Of a DNA stretch of 64,000 nucleotides, positions 19,230-28,646 are shown piece after piece. The notes beneath the pieces are model-generated. The model made no database searches, was not told the origin of the DNA, and worked only from the letters and a program-made list of their open reading frames with translations. Position 1 is the stretch's first letter; every line of letters begins with the position of its first letter. Position numbers and translations under genes: made by a program. The stretch comes from Caballeronia sordidicola. Lineage in GTDB: Bacteria; Pseudomonadota; Gammaproteobacteria; Burkholderiales; Burkholderiaceae. The DNA lies in the NCBI RefSeq assembly GCF_000729995.1, contig NZ_JNFG01000006.1, positions 1-64,000 on the forward strand. The letters are read 5' to 3'.

Positions 19230-20939
19230 TTAGTGATGCGATGAGGCAAAAAGGGATGCGTCTGCCGACGTCTGCGCCATGAGGGTTGAAGAAACACCAC
19301 CGGATCCAGCGGAGTAGGAGGCCATTGCCGATACAAGCTGGTTGACATGATTATCTGCCTGCAGGTTGCTTCCGTCGGTACTGGACAGCACGCCAGAGAT
19401 CGTTACGACATTTCCATCGGCGAACCCAAGAGTGACAACTCCGTGCGAAATGCTGAAGCGAGCCGTCGAAAACGAGATCGCTCCGCTCGCGCTTTCCTCA
19501 ACATAATCGCCAGCTGCGCTCTGGATAAGTACCGTTCCGCTGTCGGGGCCATTTGCGTTGAAAGAGATCGCGTTGTTGACTCCGTCAATGCTGACCGTAT
19601 TGTTTCCCCCTGACAGTTTGATTTGATTGCTGTCATTCGCAACCCAGACCGTGTTGTTGCTTCCGTCGAGGCTGAGCGTACTGCTAGACCCCACCACGCT
19701 GATCTGATTCCCGTCCCCGTTCACCTGCGCCGGGACGGCCCAACCGTACACGTGAACCGCGTCGTTATTGACATTGGCAACGTTGCCCTGCCCCCCTCCC
19801 GAAAACGTTACAGTGCTCCCACCCGCAGTGGCATCAAGAGTTGCGTTAGTACCGCTCAACACGAAGCTGCCACCGGCTCCAAGTGCGAGGGTATCGCCGT
19901 TGCCGTAGTCCGAGCCGTGGGATTTGGCTCCGAGCGTCGCGGTATTGCCCGTTCCGGATATCGTTACGCTGGCACCGGTGGAATTTGCCGCGCCGATCGT
20001 ATTGCCGTTTCCCGTGATGTACAAGGAAGACGAAACGGACGAGCTACTTTCCAGTATCACCATGTCCGACGAGCCCGTCAGATGAAAATTTACCCCACCC
20101 GCGACGTCGAAAATCGCGTTATCCATTTTGGCCACCACGTCACCGGTCACTGCATACAGATTCGCGGCCATGTGTACCAAGTCGGCATCCGTGAGGGAAC
20201 TCGTGGTTACGTGACCGGAGGAATCGACATATTGAAATGCCGAACCAGAGGTCACACCGGATACGGTTGCAACGTTTCCGTTACCAAGTTGCACGGTCAC
20301 GGTGCCACCCGCAAAAGCGACAGCGTTCTGATTGGCACTTCCGGTCAGTACGAATGACCCGTCCGCTTTCTCGGTCAGCGAACTCGTTGCGGTGAGGATC
20401 GTCTCAGTCGGAGTGTTGGCGATAAAAGAGATCGCGTTGTTGCTTCCGTTAAGGCTGAGGGTATCGTTAGCAACCCACATTCTGATCGTGTTCCCGTCCC
20501 CGTTCACCTGCGTGGACGTGCCGTTGAGAGAAATAGTGTCGTTATTTGCGTTCGCGATACCGCCCGACCCAACGAACGTCAAGTGGGCTCCGCCAGCGGT
20601 GGCGTTGACTGTCGTATTAGAACCATTCGCGTTGACCGTGCCACCAGCTCCGACAGAGATGGTGTCACCGTTGCCGTAGTCGCTCGCGTTCCCCTTGTCT
20701 CCGAGCGTCGCGACATTCCCTGTTCCTGAGATAGAAACGTAGTTTCCGCTGGCGTGTGTGCCGTCGATCGTGTTGCCATTTCCGGAGACGCTCACCTGAC
20801 CTGAGCCGTTTTCTATTACCACGGTGTCGGACGAGCCCGTCAGAGTCAACGATGCTCCACTGAAAACATCGAACGCTGCGTTGTCCATTGAATACGAAGT
20901 CATGGGTTGCGTAACGTTAATAATATTGCTCATAGTCAC
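19230..20939 (-). CDS. Two-module beta-repeat protein, probable type I secretion substrate
   Basis: 569 residues. The start at ATG 20939 has GGAG 6 nt upstream. The protein is acidic, rich in Gly, Asn, Ser and Thr, has no Cys, and has no N-terminal signal peptide. It is built from short beta-strand repeats of the form NGNGNTI / GTGNVATLG / GSNNAISF, suggesting a beta-solenoid. It is a tandem duplication. Module 1 runs from about 18 to 266 (MDNAAFDVFSGASLTLTGSS) and module 2 from about 272 to 550 (MDNAIFDVAGGVNFHLTGSS). They end with related amphipathic helices, DADLVHMAANLYAVTG and VNQLVSAMASYSAGSG. The terminal helix plus Ser-rich tail resembles the C termini of beta-repeat proteins exported by type I systems. 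It follows the ABC/HlyD/TolC genes on the same strand, so it is the likely cargo. It lacks the classic GGxGxD calcium repeats. Function unknown; adhesion or biofilm matrix is a guess. Confidence 0.75.
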   Translation of the reverse strand: MTMSNIINVTQPMTSYSMDNAAFDVFSGASLTLTGSSDTVVIENGSGQVSVSGNGNTIDGTHASGNYVSISGTGNVATLGDKGNASDYGNGDTISVGAGGTVNANGSNTTVNATAGGAHLTFVGSGGIANANNDTISLNGTSTQVNGDGNTIRMWVANDTLSLNGSNNAISFIANTPTETILTATSSLTEKADGSFVLTGSANQNAVAFAGGTVTVQLGNGNVATVSGVTSGSAFQYVDSSGHVTTSSLTDADLVHMAANLYAVTGDVVAKMDNAIFDVAGGVNFHLTGSSDMVILESSSSVSSSLYITGNGNTIGAANSTGASVTISGTGNTATLGAKSHGSDYGNGDTLALGAGGSFVLSGTNATLDATAGGSTVTFSGGGQGNVANVNNDAVHVYGWAVPAQVNGDGNQISVVGSSSTLSLDGSNNTVWVANDSNQIKLSGGNNTVSIDGVNNAISFNANGPDSGTVLIQSAAGDYVEESASGAISFSTARFSISHGVVTLGFADGNVVTISGVLSSTDGSNLQADNHVNQLVSAMASYSAGSGGVSSTLMAQTSADASLFASSHH

Positions 20940-20995
20940 TCCAAGTTGAGTTAAGCATGGTTATGCCGAACCGGCAATCCCGGCTCGGGTTTAAG

Positions 20996-21022
20996 GAAGC
21001 CTTGCCCCCTCGGCAAGGCTTC
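20996..21022. other. Hairpin between the TolC-like gene and its probable cargo gene
   Basis: An 11-bp perfect stem (GAAGCCTTGCC with its complement) has a 5-nt loop and no T run on either strand. Its place between secretion genes and the cargo gene suggests an mRNA processing or partial-termination element. Such an element could set the ratio of machinery to cargo. Confidence 0.4.
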
Positions 21023-21064
21023 ATTAATCGCCTCTCTTCAAAACCTTTATTGCTCCAGCCTCGT

Positions 21065-22512
21065 TCAATCCCGAGAACCTCCGCAACATTCAACGTCTTC
21101 TCGCCCCAACGTTCCGAGCTTTGAAGCGAGGTCGATACGCGCGTTGTCCCAGTCCGCGAGCGCCTGGATACGCCGCTGTTTCGCGTTGGCCAATGCCGTC
21201 TGCGTGTTCATCAGTTCGAGGATGTTGCCCACCCCCGCGTCGTACCGATGCCGGGATGCCTCCCAAGAGCGCTCCGCAATCGCGAGCAGGTTCGCGCTGT
21301 TTCCAGCGTTGCGCGTCGCCCCGGTCAACGTCTGATAGCTGCTCCAGACATCGAGCGATACCTGGCGCCGCGCATCGTCGAGCGCGTCTTGCTGTCTCTC
21401 GGCTTGCGCCTGGGCCTGATCAGTCTGGTAATGCCGCCCAAATCCTTCGAAGAAAGGAATGCTGACCTGCACGCCAACGTAGGCGTCGTGACCCGTGGAC
21501 GAATAGGTGGGCATGCCGATCCCCATACTTTGCGGTTGATTGTTCCTGCTGTATTTCGCCACCAGGCTCAGACTGGGCAATCCCTGCGCGCGCGTCTGCG
21601 CCACCTTCGCTAGCGATGCCTCGAACTGCGCCTGCGCAGCCGAACAGATGGATGCGTGACCTGGACATCGCGGATCAGTTCTTCAATCGATGCAATGAAC
21701 GTTTTTCCCGCCTGCGCGCTTTCCGTGACCGGCTGCACCTCGAGCGGCACGCTGGGATCGAGGTTCATGTCGGAAGCGAGCGTACCTAGCGCGGTCTGTG
21801 CGTCGCTTTCGGCCTTCGTCAGGCTGAACACCGCCTCCTCGTGCTGCGTCTGGGCCTGCAATGCATCGGTGATCGGCACAACACCCTTGTCGGCGCGCGC
21901 CTTTGCTGCCTCCATGCTCTTACGCGCCATGTCTTCCACGTCTCTTGCCGCATCCAGTTCGCCCACTGCTGTCTGCGCTGCATAGTAGTCCTTAGCAGTG
22001 GTCGCAAAAAAACTCTGCAGCGTGGCCTCCTGCATCGCACGCGCAGCCTCAAGCAGGGCATTCGCGTTCTTCAACGCGGCCTCGCGCCCCCCAAAGTCGA
22101 ACAGCAACCAGTTGAGACTCACGCTCTCCGAATGCGTATTTGATGCGATATTCGAGCTCAGCGACGGGTAATCCTGGATGTTAGTCACGGAGCTTTCCCG
22201 CACACCTTGCACGTTTCCCGATATCGTCGGCAAATAAGCTGCCCGCGCCACTCCGAGCCCCGCTGCCTGGGCCTTTACGACCGCCCATGCGCCGCGCGTT
22301 TTCGGGTTGCTGCACAGTGCCCGTTCAACCACTTCTGCAAGCCTCAATGGCCGGCCTGGCGTGTCTCCAAACTGGCAGATCGTCACCATCGAGCCGGCAG
22401 GCGTGCTTGAAATGTCCTGTTCGGCGCGCAGCACATCGAAAGCATGTGCAGCTCCGCTGAGCGCTACCAGACCAGCCAGCAAAAAGATCCGCGTTCCTTG
22501 TCTAGCGTTCAC
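21065..22512 (-). pseudogene. TolC-family outer membrane channel gene with a frameshift
   Basis: Two adjacent frames together encode one TolC-type protein of about 480 residues. The first part (22512 to about 21640) has a signal peptide (IFLLAGLVALSGAAHA), an N-terminal domain (PLRLAEVVERALCSNPKTRG), and runs in frame to HPSV. It then reads RLRRRSSRHR and stops at TAG 21612-21610. The family sequence continues in the next frame as AAQAQFEASLAKVAQTRAQG and runs to 21065. One missing base near 21640 (CGC GCT read as CG GCT) explains it. This is either a true loss-of-function mutation or a sequencing error; nothing suggests programmed frameshifting. The start overlaps the adaptor gene by 11 bp. 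If truly broken, export would need another channel, such as the one at 3822-5999. Confidence 0.8.
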
Positions 22513-23926
22513 GCATGCTCTCCCGTGCCGCCTGCAATAGCGGATCGAAGAAGTACCCGATCACGCTGCGCTTGCCCGTGCGAATATCGGCCGTCACCGC
22601 CATGCCCGGACTCAGCGCAATCCAGTGGTTGTCTATGCGAATACGGTTGGTCTCAAGACGAATGCGCACTGGAAATGTCGGTCCGAACTTCTTGTCCTGC
22701 ACAGCATCATTGGAAACCTCAGTGATGGTCCCGTTCAGATATCCGTAGCGCGTAAAAGGAAACGCCTCGACCTTGATAGCGGCGCGCTGGCCAGCTTCTA
22801 CAAAACCTACATCCTTGTTCTGCAGCCTTGCTTCGACTTCGAGGGCGTCGTCAGGCACGATTTCCATAAGCGATTGCGCCGTGGTGACCACGCCACCCAA
22901 GGTATGCGCGGAGAGTTGCTGCACCGTGCCCGCCACAGGCGCTGTGAGGCTCAGGAGCGACTCCCGGGTCTGTGCCTTGGACTCGTCAGCGCGGTTCTGG
23001 GCAATCTGCTGCGTATCCTTCTCGAGCTCGTCCAGTTGGTCACGACGGAATTTCGACGCGGTCGCCTCGACCTGCGCACGTTGCCCGGCTATGCCCGCCG
23101 CCAGTTCCTTCGCGTGGCTGCGCTGCGCCATGAGTTCGTGCTCTTTGTCGAGAGCGCCCTGTTCCTTGTCCAGGTAGTCGTTACGCGCGACGTACCGGTC
23201 GGCGACCAGCGCGCGGTACGCGTCGGCCTGTTGACGCGCCAGCGGCGAGGTCTGCGCCAGCTTTTCGATCTCTGCACGTGTACTGTCGAGTGCCGCCTGT
23301 TGTTTGAGCAGTTCAGCACGCGCGCCGTCATACTGGGCCTGGTATTCGAGCCAAGCGCTTTCGGCCTGGCGCTGCGCGTCCTGTATACGCGCAGCCGGCG
23401 CGCCATCAACTGGCATCACGACGGGTAATCGGTTATCGCGCTGGGAGGCCAGCAATGCGTTGGCACGCGCGGCGGCCAGTTCGGCATCGAGCCGCGCTGA
23501 AAGCGCCTTGTCGGAGTCGGCTGCCGCCATCGTAGTATCCAGTTTCATGAGAAGTTGGCCGGCCACTACCCGTTGACCGTCGCGTACCCGGATTTCGCGC
23601 ACCACCCCCGTGATCGCCGGCTGGATCGTTTTGACTCTTGCGTTCGGGATAAACTGACCGCTTGCCGTCACCACGATGTCAAGCCGGCCGAAGGCGCCGA
23701 TCAGCACGACGATCGCGGTAAGCAGGACCAGGGTGCGCATCGTCCAGCGGGGTGCCGGATGAACCGGCGTTTCGACGAGTTCCAGTTCGGCAGGCAGGAA
23801 GGCGAGCTGGTCCGCATCGCGCGGCGGTCGCTCCAGTTGCTCGCGCATTTGCCAGACAGCATGCCATACCGCAAGGTACCGCCGTGCCAGGTCGACGAAG
23901 GCCTGAATTTTTGGTGATTTGATCAT
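22502..23926 (-). CDS. HlyD-family type I secretion periplasmic adaptor (second system)
   Basis: 474 residues, a typical HlyD length. A cytoplasmic N-terminal region of ~65 residues is followed by one membrane segment (TLVLLTAIVVLIGAFGRLDI). Next are the first lipoyl half motif (VKTIQPAITGVVREIRVRDG), a long alpha-helical coiled coil (about 140-330), and the second half with beta-barrel (PVAGTVQQLSAHTLGGVVTT and IKVEAFPFTRYGYLNGTITE). The C-terminal RTGKRSVIGYFFDPLLQAAR is the family ending. The start overlaps the ABC gene stop by one base (TGATG), so translation is coupled. It joins the ABC transporter to the outer-membrane channel. It is only distantly similar to the adaptor at 6005-7282. 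Confidence 0.93.
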   Translation of the reverse strand: MIKSPKIQAFVDLARRYLAVWHAVWQMREQLERPPRDADQLAFLPAELELVETPVHPAPRWTMRTLVLLTAIVVLIGAFGRLDIVVTASGQFIPNARVKTIQPAITGVVREIRVRDGQRVVAGQLLMKLDTTMAAADSDKALSARLDAELAAARANALLASQRDNRLPVVMPVDGAPAARIQDAQRQAESAWLEYQAQYDGARAELLKQQAALDSTRAEIEKLAQTSPLARQQADAYRALVADRYVARNDYLDKEQGALDKEHELMAQRSHAKELAAGIAGQRAQVEATASKFRRDQLDELEKDTQQIAQNRADESKAQTRESLLSLTAPVAGTVQQLSAHTLGGVVTTAQSLMEIVPDDALEVEARLQNKDVGFVEAGQRAAIKVEAFPFTRYGYLNGTITEVSNDAVQDKKFGPTFPVRIRLETNRIRIDNHWIALSPGMAVTADIRTGKRSVIGYFFDPLLQAARESMRER

Positions 23927-26058
23927 CAGCTGTTTTGGAGGGAAACGAGATGCGCGTAATACCCGCCTTGGCTTAACAGCGTGTCGTGATCGCCCTGTTC
24001 GACGATCGTTCCACGATGCATGGCGACGATCCGGTCTGCATGACGCACCGCGCTAAGACGGTGCGCGATGATAATCACCGTGCGCCCTGCGCTGATTGCC
24101 TTCATGTTGTCGCGGATAATGCGTTCTGTCTCGAAGTCCAGTGCACTGGTCGCCTCATCGAAGATGAGGATGCGCGGATTTGTGAGTAGCGCGCGTGCAA
24201 TGGCAAGACGCTGACGCTGGCCGCCGGACAAGTTGCTGCCGTGCTCACCCACCACCGTGTCGTAACCTTCAGGCAGCTCGCAAATGAACTCATGCGCACC
24301 AGCCATTTTCGCTGCGTGGATGATAGTTTGGAGAGGCGCACCGGGATCGGTCAAGGCGATGTTCTCGCGCACCGAACGGTTGAACAAGAGGTTTTCCTGC
24401 AACACGACGCCAATCTGCCTGCGCAGCCATGCGGGATCGGCCAGCGTCAGGTCTATCCCGTCGACACGAACCCTGCCCTGCTCGGGTATGTATAGCCGCT
24501 GCAGCAACTTCGTAAGGGTGCTCTTCCCTGATCCCGAGCGGCCGATGATCCCGACGACCTGACCCGCACCGATATTGAGCGACACATTGTCGATAACCGG
24601 CGGTCCGTCGGGGCGGTAGCGAAAGCGAACGTTCTCGAACTGGACTTCGCCGCGGATGGCGGGCAACGCCTGACGGATTTGTGGCAGCTCCGAGCGCGTG
24701 TTCAGGATGTCGCCGAGTCGCAGCATTGAGATGCCGACTTGCTGGAAGTCCTGCCACAACTGTGCGAGTCGCAGGACCGGCCCGCTCACGCGCTGAGCCA
24801 GCATGTTGAAGGCGACCAGTTCGCCTACGCTCAAGCGGCCGTCGATGACGAGGCGCGCACCAATGAAGAGCGTGGCAATCGTGACCAGCTTGCCTACGAG
24901 CTGTATCAATTGCTGCCCGACGTTGCTGAGCTGATTCACACGAAACCCGGCGCTGACATACGCGGCGAGTTGCGCTTCCCAGCGCCGGACGAACTGCGGC
25001 TCGACTGCCATCGCCTTGACCGTCTCGACGCCCGAGACCGACTCCACGAGAAACGACTGGTTGTCCGCTCCCCGGGCAAATTTTTCATTCAGCCTGGATC
25101 GGAAGGCAGGCACAAGCAGGGCAGAAACCGCGCCGTAGACCGGCAGCGAAGCAACTACGACAAGCGTGAGCTTGACGCTGTACAGACACATGACCCCAAT
25201 GAATACGAAGGAAAAGGTCAGGTCGATGATCGACGTAAGAGCCTGTCCAGTAAGAAAATTCCGGATATTCTCCAGCTCCCGCACGCGCGCGACCGTGTCA
25301 CCCACCCGGCGCGCGCTGAAATAACTCAACGGAAGCGCCACCAGATGCCGGAACAGGCGCGCACCGAGTTCGACATCGATCCGGTTCGTCGTATGGGAAA
25401 ACACATAGTTGCGCAGCCCGGTCAGCAACACTTCGAAGACCGAAGCAACCAGCAGCGTAATACACACGACATTCAACGTGCTGTAGGTCCGATTGACCAG
25501 CACCTTGTCCATGATGACCTGAAACATCATCGGTGAAATAAGGCCGAACAGCTGCAGCACCAGCGAAACGCCCAGCACTTCGAGCAGCAGCTTGCGGTAA
25601 CGAACGATCGCGGGGATGAACCATGAAAAGTCGAAGCGCGCCATTTCGCCAGCCAGCGAAGCGCGTGATGCGAACAGCAACATGGTCCCACTGCTGCGCG
25701 CGACGATTTCTTCCAGAGGCTTGATTGCCGGTGCCGACATCCCGGGCTCCATGATCAGCGCCGTTTTGCCGTCCGATTTCGCGAGAATGAAGTGCTGGCC
25801 GGCGCGGTCCAGGACGAGTGCCGGCAGCGGCGTGGTGCCCAGCGTTCCGGGACGCAGAGGGACAATACGTGCCTTCAGTCCAAGACTGCGGGCCGAGAGC
25901 ACCAGATCTTTATCGGTGAACTTCCCGGAAACAGGCGCCGCCGCATGTTTCAACTGGTCGGCATTCGCAGCGATGTTGTGAAACCGGGCAATGCTCACCA
26001 GCGCGGCAAGCCCCGGATCTTCAACAAACTTTAATGAGGTATCCTGATTATTATTCAT
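23926..26058 (-). CDS. Type I secretion ABC transporter, HlyB-like (second system)
   Basis: 710 residues, the size of HlyB. The N-terminal ~130 residues are a C39-like domain (DPGLAALVSIARFHNIAANA; QHFILAKSDG near 90). Ala replaces the catalytic Cys of bacteriocin exporters, so it should be a non-cleaving, substrate-binding domain. The membrane domain covers about 150-430 (e.g. LVLQLFGLISPMMFQVIMDK). The ATPase has Walker A GRSGSGKST near 508, signature LSGGQRQRLAIARALL near 611, Walker B ILIFDEATSALD near 631 and the H-loop IIIAHRLSAV. It powers export of an unfolded substrate straight to the outside, here most likely the beta-repeat protein of the same operon. It is the first gene of that operon. 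Confidence 0.93.
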   Translation of the reverse strand: MNNNQDTSLKFVEDPGLAALVSIARFHNIAANADQLKHAAAPVSGKFTDKDLVLSARSLGLKARIVPLRPGTLGTTPLPALVLDRAGQHFILAKSDGKTALIMEPGMSAPAIKPLEEIVARSSGTMLLFASRASLAGEMARFDFSWFIPAIVRYRKLLLEVLGVSLVLQLFGLISPMMFQVIMDKVLVNRTYSTLNVVCITLLVASVFEVLLTGLRNYVFSHTTNRIDVELGARLFRHLVALPLSYFSARRVGDTVARVRELENIRNFLTGQALTSIIDLTFSFVFIGVMCLYSVKLTLVVVASLPVYGAVSALLVPAFRSRLNEKFARGADNQSFLVESVSGVETVKAMAVEPQFVRRWEAQLAAYVSAGFRVNQLSNVGQQLIQLVGKLVTIATLFIGARLVIDGRLSVGELVAFNMLAQRVSGPVLRLAQLWQDFQQVGISMLRLGDILNTRSELPQIRQALPAIRGEVQFENVRFRYRPDGPPVIDNVSLNIGAGQVVGIIGRSGSGKSTLTKLLQRLYIPEQGRVRVDGIDLTLADPAWLRRQIGVVLQENLLFNRSVRENIALTDPGAPLQTIIHAAKMAGAHEFICELPEGYDTVVGEHGSNLSGGQRQRLAIARALLTNPRILIFDEATSALDFETERIIRDNMKAISAGRTVIIIAHRLSAVRHADRIVAMHRGTIVEQGDHDTLLSQGGYYAHLVSLQNS

Positions 26059-26434
26059 TTAACGCGAACAGGATAAGTAAGACGAGATAACTCCGTGCCA
26101 CCGCTTAGGACCTAAGCGTCTGTGCAATGATCGGAATTTGTTAGTGCTGCCTCAGATTTTAAGTATGTGCTTCAAGCAATCTAGTTTAATCGATCCCTAA
26201 TTTGAGAGGAACTTGAAATTGACAAACTTATGGGAATTTGACGCGTGTCATTGATCACCAATCGGTCTGCAGAATTGAGCCAATTTGCAGGGGTCTGCCG
26301 ATCACCTGGTCGGCATGACGTGTTGGTTGCAAGGCTGGCTGATGGGAATTGTTGCCGGGCTCGACGAAGCGGGCCGCGTCGCGAAACGACTACATCGGTC
26401 GTCTGCAATGAGAATCCGGCAAGGCGAGCTTCGC
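26059..26434. other. Non-coding region between exbD and the second type I secretion operon
   Basis: About 375 bp with a stretch (26130-26260) richer in A+T than its neighbours. No gene, tRNA or terminator stands out. It should contain the promoter for the secretion operon and the right-hand edge of the inserted DNA. I could not recognise an attachment site or flanking direct repeat. Confidence 0.35.
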
Positions 26435-26896
26435 CTATCGGAGTAGATTGGGGGCCGTCTGAACAGGCTGTGTCGTGTGCTGCGGTGGTTGATCTGTTAC
26501 GAAACCGATTTTGCTCAGTCCGGCATTCTGCGCCGCCCCCATCACTCTCGCGATGACGTCGTAACGCGTTTCCTTCGACGCCCGCAGATGAATTTCCGGC
26601 TGATCCCCCGATTTTCCCGCATCGGCGAACCGGCTCTGCATTTGCGCGAACGCAACCGGTTTATCGTTCCAGTAGAGCTTGCCGGTATCGTCGATGGAAA
26701 GCGTGATCGTCTCAGGCGTCTCGCGCGCGACTTGCGAAGCGACCTTCGGTAAATCCAGCCGGATTGCGTGCGTGAACAACGGCGCCGTGATGATGAAAAT
26801 CACCAGCAGCACCAACATGACATCGATCAACGGCGTCATGTTGATCTCCGCCATAGGAGCGCCGTTCGATTTCTTGTCCAGTCCGCCGAATGCCAT
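26435..26896 (-). CDS. exbD: ExbD/TolR-family biopolymer transport protein
   Basis: 153 residues. There is a short cytoplasmic N terminus (MAFGGLDKKSNGAPMAEINM) and then one membrane helix with the conserved proton-path Asp (TPLIDVMLVLLVIFIITAPL). A periplasmic domain ends the protein. ExbD works with ExbB to couple the proton gradient to TonB (or, as TolR/TolQ, to Tol-Pal). It lies 52 bp downstream of exbB. A truncated, diverged copy lies 7.4 kb away at 18715. The C-terminal tail (QPPQHTTQPVQTAPNLLR) differs from the remnant. Confidence 0.93.
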   Translation of the reverse strand: MAFGGLDKKSNGAPMAEINMTPLIDVMLVLLVIFIITAPLFTHAIRLDLPKVASQVARETPETITLSIDDTGKLYWNDKPVAFAQMQSRFADAGKSGDQPEIHLRASKETRYDVIARVMGAAQNAGLSKIGFVTDQPPQHTTQPVQTAPNLLR

Positions 26897-26948
26897 GATG
26901 ATGTGCTCGTCCGGGTGCGGGGTATTGAAGGGTCGGCTGGCGCCTTGA

Positions 26949-27653
26949 TTAAACCACGCGGTCTTGAACCGGCGCGCTCTTGGCGCGGCGCGGCGCTACG
27001 CCGCTCGTGTAAGCGTGCAGATCGTGCGCGAAACCGTCCAGTTCTTCCGATATCTGCCGTACAAGCCGACCCAGCACGTTGTAGGCAAGCACGGCCGGAA
27101 TAGCGACGACCAAACCGAACGCCGTCATGATCAGCGCCTCGCCTACCGGCCCGGCGACGTTCTCGATCATCGCCTGCCCGCTTGCGGCAATGCTGCCCAG
27201 CGCGTGATAAATGCCCCACACGGTACCGAGCAAACCCACGAACGGAGCCGTACTTCCCACCGATGCCAGCAGAACCTGTCCGAACTCAAGCCGCCTTTGC
27301 GATGCCAGCAATGCATGCCGCAACGCGCGCAATACGCGCTCGCCGGGTTCCACATGGGCAATCAGAGCGCCCGGCATTTCCGCTTCGGACGCACGCCACG
27401 CCGCCACTGCGAGCGGCAAATACACGCGTTCCTTATCGGTTTTTCGCAACTCCGCGATGCCTTCGGCCAACGTCGGCGCCTGCCAGAAACGCTGCACGGC
27501 GCGCGGTCCCTGACGCTTCGCGCGCACCAGGACCCACGCTTTCACGATGAGAAAACACCAGCTCGCCACCGACATGGCCAGAAGCACACCCGCGACGCCA
27601 TGCGTGATGCCGTCGCCGTTCTGCAAGTAATGGATGATGCCGGTTGTAGCCAT
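26949..27653 (-). CDS. exbB: MotA/TolQ/ExbB-family proton channel protein
   Basis: 234 residues with three membrane helices: one N-terminal (HGVAGVLLAMSVASWCFLIV) and two C-terminal (VLLASVGSTAPFVGLLGTVW; EALIMTAFGLVVAIPAVLAY). The GSTAPFVGLLGTVWGI motif is the family signature. Five ExbB subunits with ExbD form the inner-membrane motor that energises TonB-dependent uptake. The exbB-exbD order and their place downstream of dapB are the usual Burkholderiaceae arrangement. fur is close by, so iron control is plausible, but no Fur box was identified. Confidence 0.93.
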   Translation of the reverse strand: MATTGIIHYLQNGDGITHGVAGVLLAMSVASWCFLIVKAWVLVRAKRQGPRAVQRFWQAPTLAEGIAELRKTDKERVYLPLAVAAWRASEAEMPGALIAHVEPGERVLRALRHALLASQRRLEFGQVLLASVGSTAPFVGLLGTVWGIYHALGSIAASGQAMIENVAGPVGEALIMTAFGLVVAIPAVLAYNVLGRLVRQISEELDGFAHDLHAYTSGVAPRRAKSAPVQDRVV

Positions 27654-27710
27654 CGGACGAAAACCCCGGGTGTTGTTGGCTCAGAATCAGGCTTAGGGTC
27701 GGGCTCAGGC

Positions 27711-28508
27711 TCAGCGCAATCCGAGCACGTCCTGCATGTCGAAGAGCCCGCGCTCGCGGCCCGCGAGAAAGTGCGCGGCGCGCAGCGAGCCCTGCGCGTA
27801 AGACAGCCGGTTGGCCGACTTGTGGGTGATCTCGACCCGCTCGCCAATGCCCGCGAACAACACAGTGTGATCGCCGACAATGTCGCCGCCGCGAATCGCC
27901 GCGAAACCGATCGTCGACGGATCCCGTTCCCCGGTCACGCCTTCGCGGCCATACACGGCGCAGTCCTTCAACTCGCGGCCAAGCGCATGAGCAATGGTTT
28001 CACCCATCGCAAGTGCGGTGCCCGACGGCGCGTCGACCTTGTGCCGGTGATGCGCCTCGATGATCTCGATGTCGTAGCCCTCGGCGAAATGCCGCGCGGC
28101 GAACTCGAGCAGCTTGAGCGTCACGTTCACGCCCACGCTCATGTTTGGCGCAAACACGATGCCGATTTTTTCACCGGCGGCGCGCAACTGGGCTTTTTGT
28201 TCGTCGTCAAAACCGGTCGTGCCGATAACCAGTTTCACGTTATGCCGCAACGCGGCTTCCAGATGCACGAGCGTGCCTTCGGGACGCGTGAAATCGATTA
28301 GCAGGTCCGCGTTGGCGAAAACCTGTTCGATATCGTCAGTCAGCGTCACACCCGTCTCTTGTCCGAGGAACGCGCCTGCGTCCTGGCCGAGTTGCGGTGA
28401 TCCGATTCGGTCGAGCGCACCGGCCAACGTGGCGTTGGCGTCCTTGAGAACGGTTTCGATCAGCATGCGGCCCATGCGGCCCGATGCGCCGGCAATGGCG
28501 ATTTTCAT
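27711..28508 (-). CDS. dapB: 4-hydroxy-tetrahydrodipicolinate reductase
   Basis: 265 residues from ATG 28508 ([20 protein letters not shown]), which fits the family start exactly; upstream codons in the same frame are not conserved. It has the nucleotide-binding [43 protein letters not shown], and the substrate-binding [16 protein letters not shown]. It reduces 4-hydroxy-tetrahydrodipicolinate in lysine/diaminopimelate synthesis, in the cytosol. It lies between bamE and exbB on the same strand. Confidence 0.98.
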   Translation of the reverse strand: MKIAIAGASGRMGRMLIETVLKDANATLAGALDRIGSPQLGQDAGAFLGQETGVTLTDDIEQVFANADLLIDFTRPEGTLVHLEAALRHNVKLVIGTTGFDDEQKAQLRAAGEKIGIVFAPNMSVGVNVTLKLLEFAARHFAEGYDIEIIEAHHRHKVDAPSGTALAMGETIAHALGRELKDCAVYGREGVTGERDPSTIGFAAIRGGDIVGDHTVLFAGIGERVEITHKSANRLSYAQGSLRAAHFLAGRERGLFDMQDVLGLR

Positions 28509-28646
28509 GGCGTGTCTCGCGTGAGTTGAGGCTACGAAGTCAGAAGCATGCAAGCGCTGCGGTGGCCGCTTGGCGGGCGGCCGCCCGAACAGAAAAGAGC
28601 TCGGCCCAACCAGCTGAAACAGGCGGGACAAAGCCCGCCGTTCTGC

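Noticed and set aside
21604..21668. Programmed frameshifting in the TolC-like gene
   Set aside because: There is no slippery heptamer or downstream pseudoknot. A simple one-base loss explains the two frames.
26181..26556. Short frames on both strands upstream of the second type I operon
   Set aside because: They lack ribosome sites and motifs; one overlaps the certain exbD gene.
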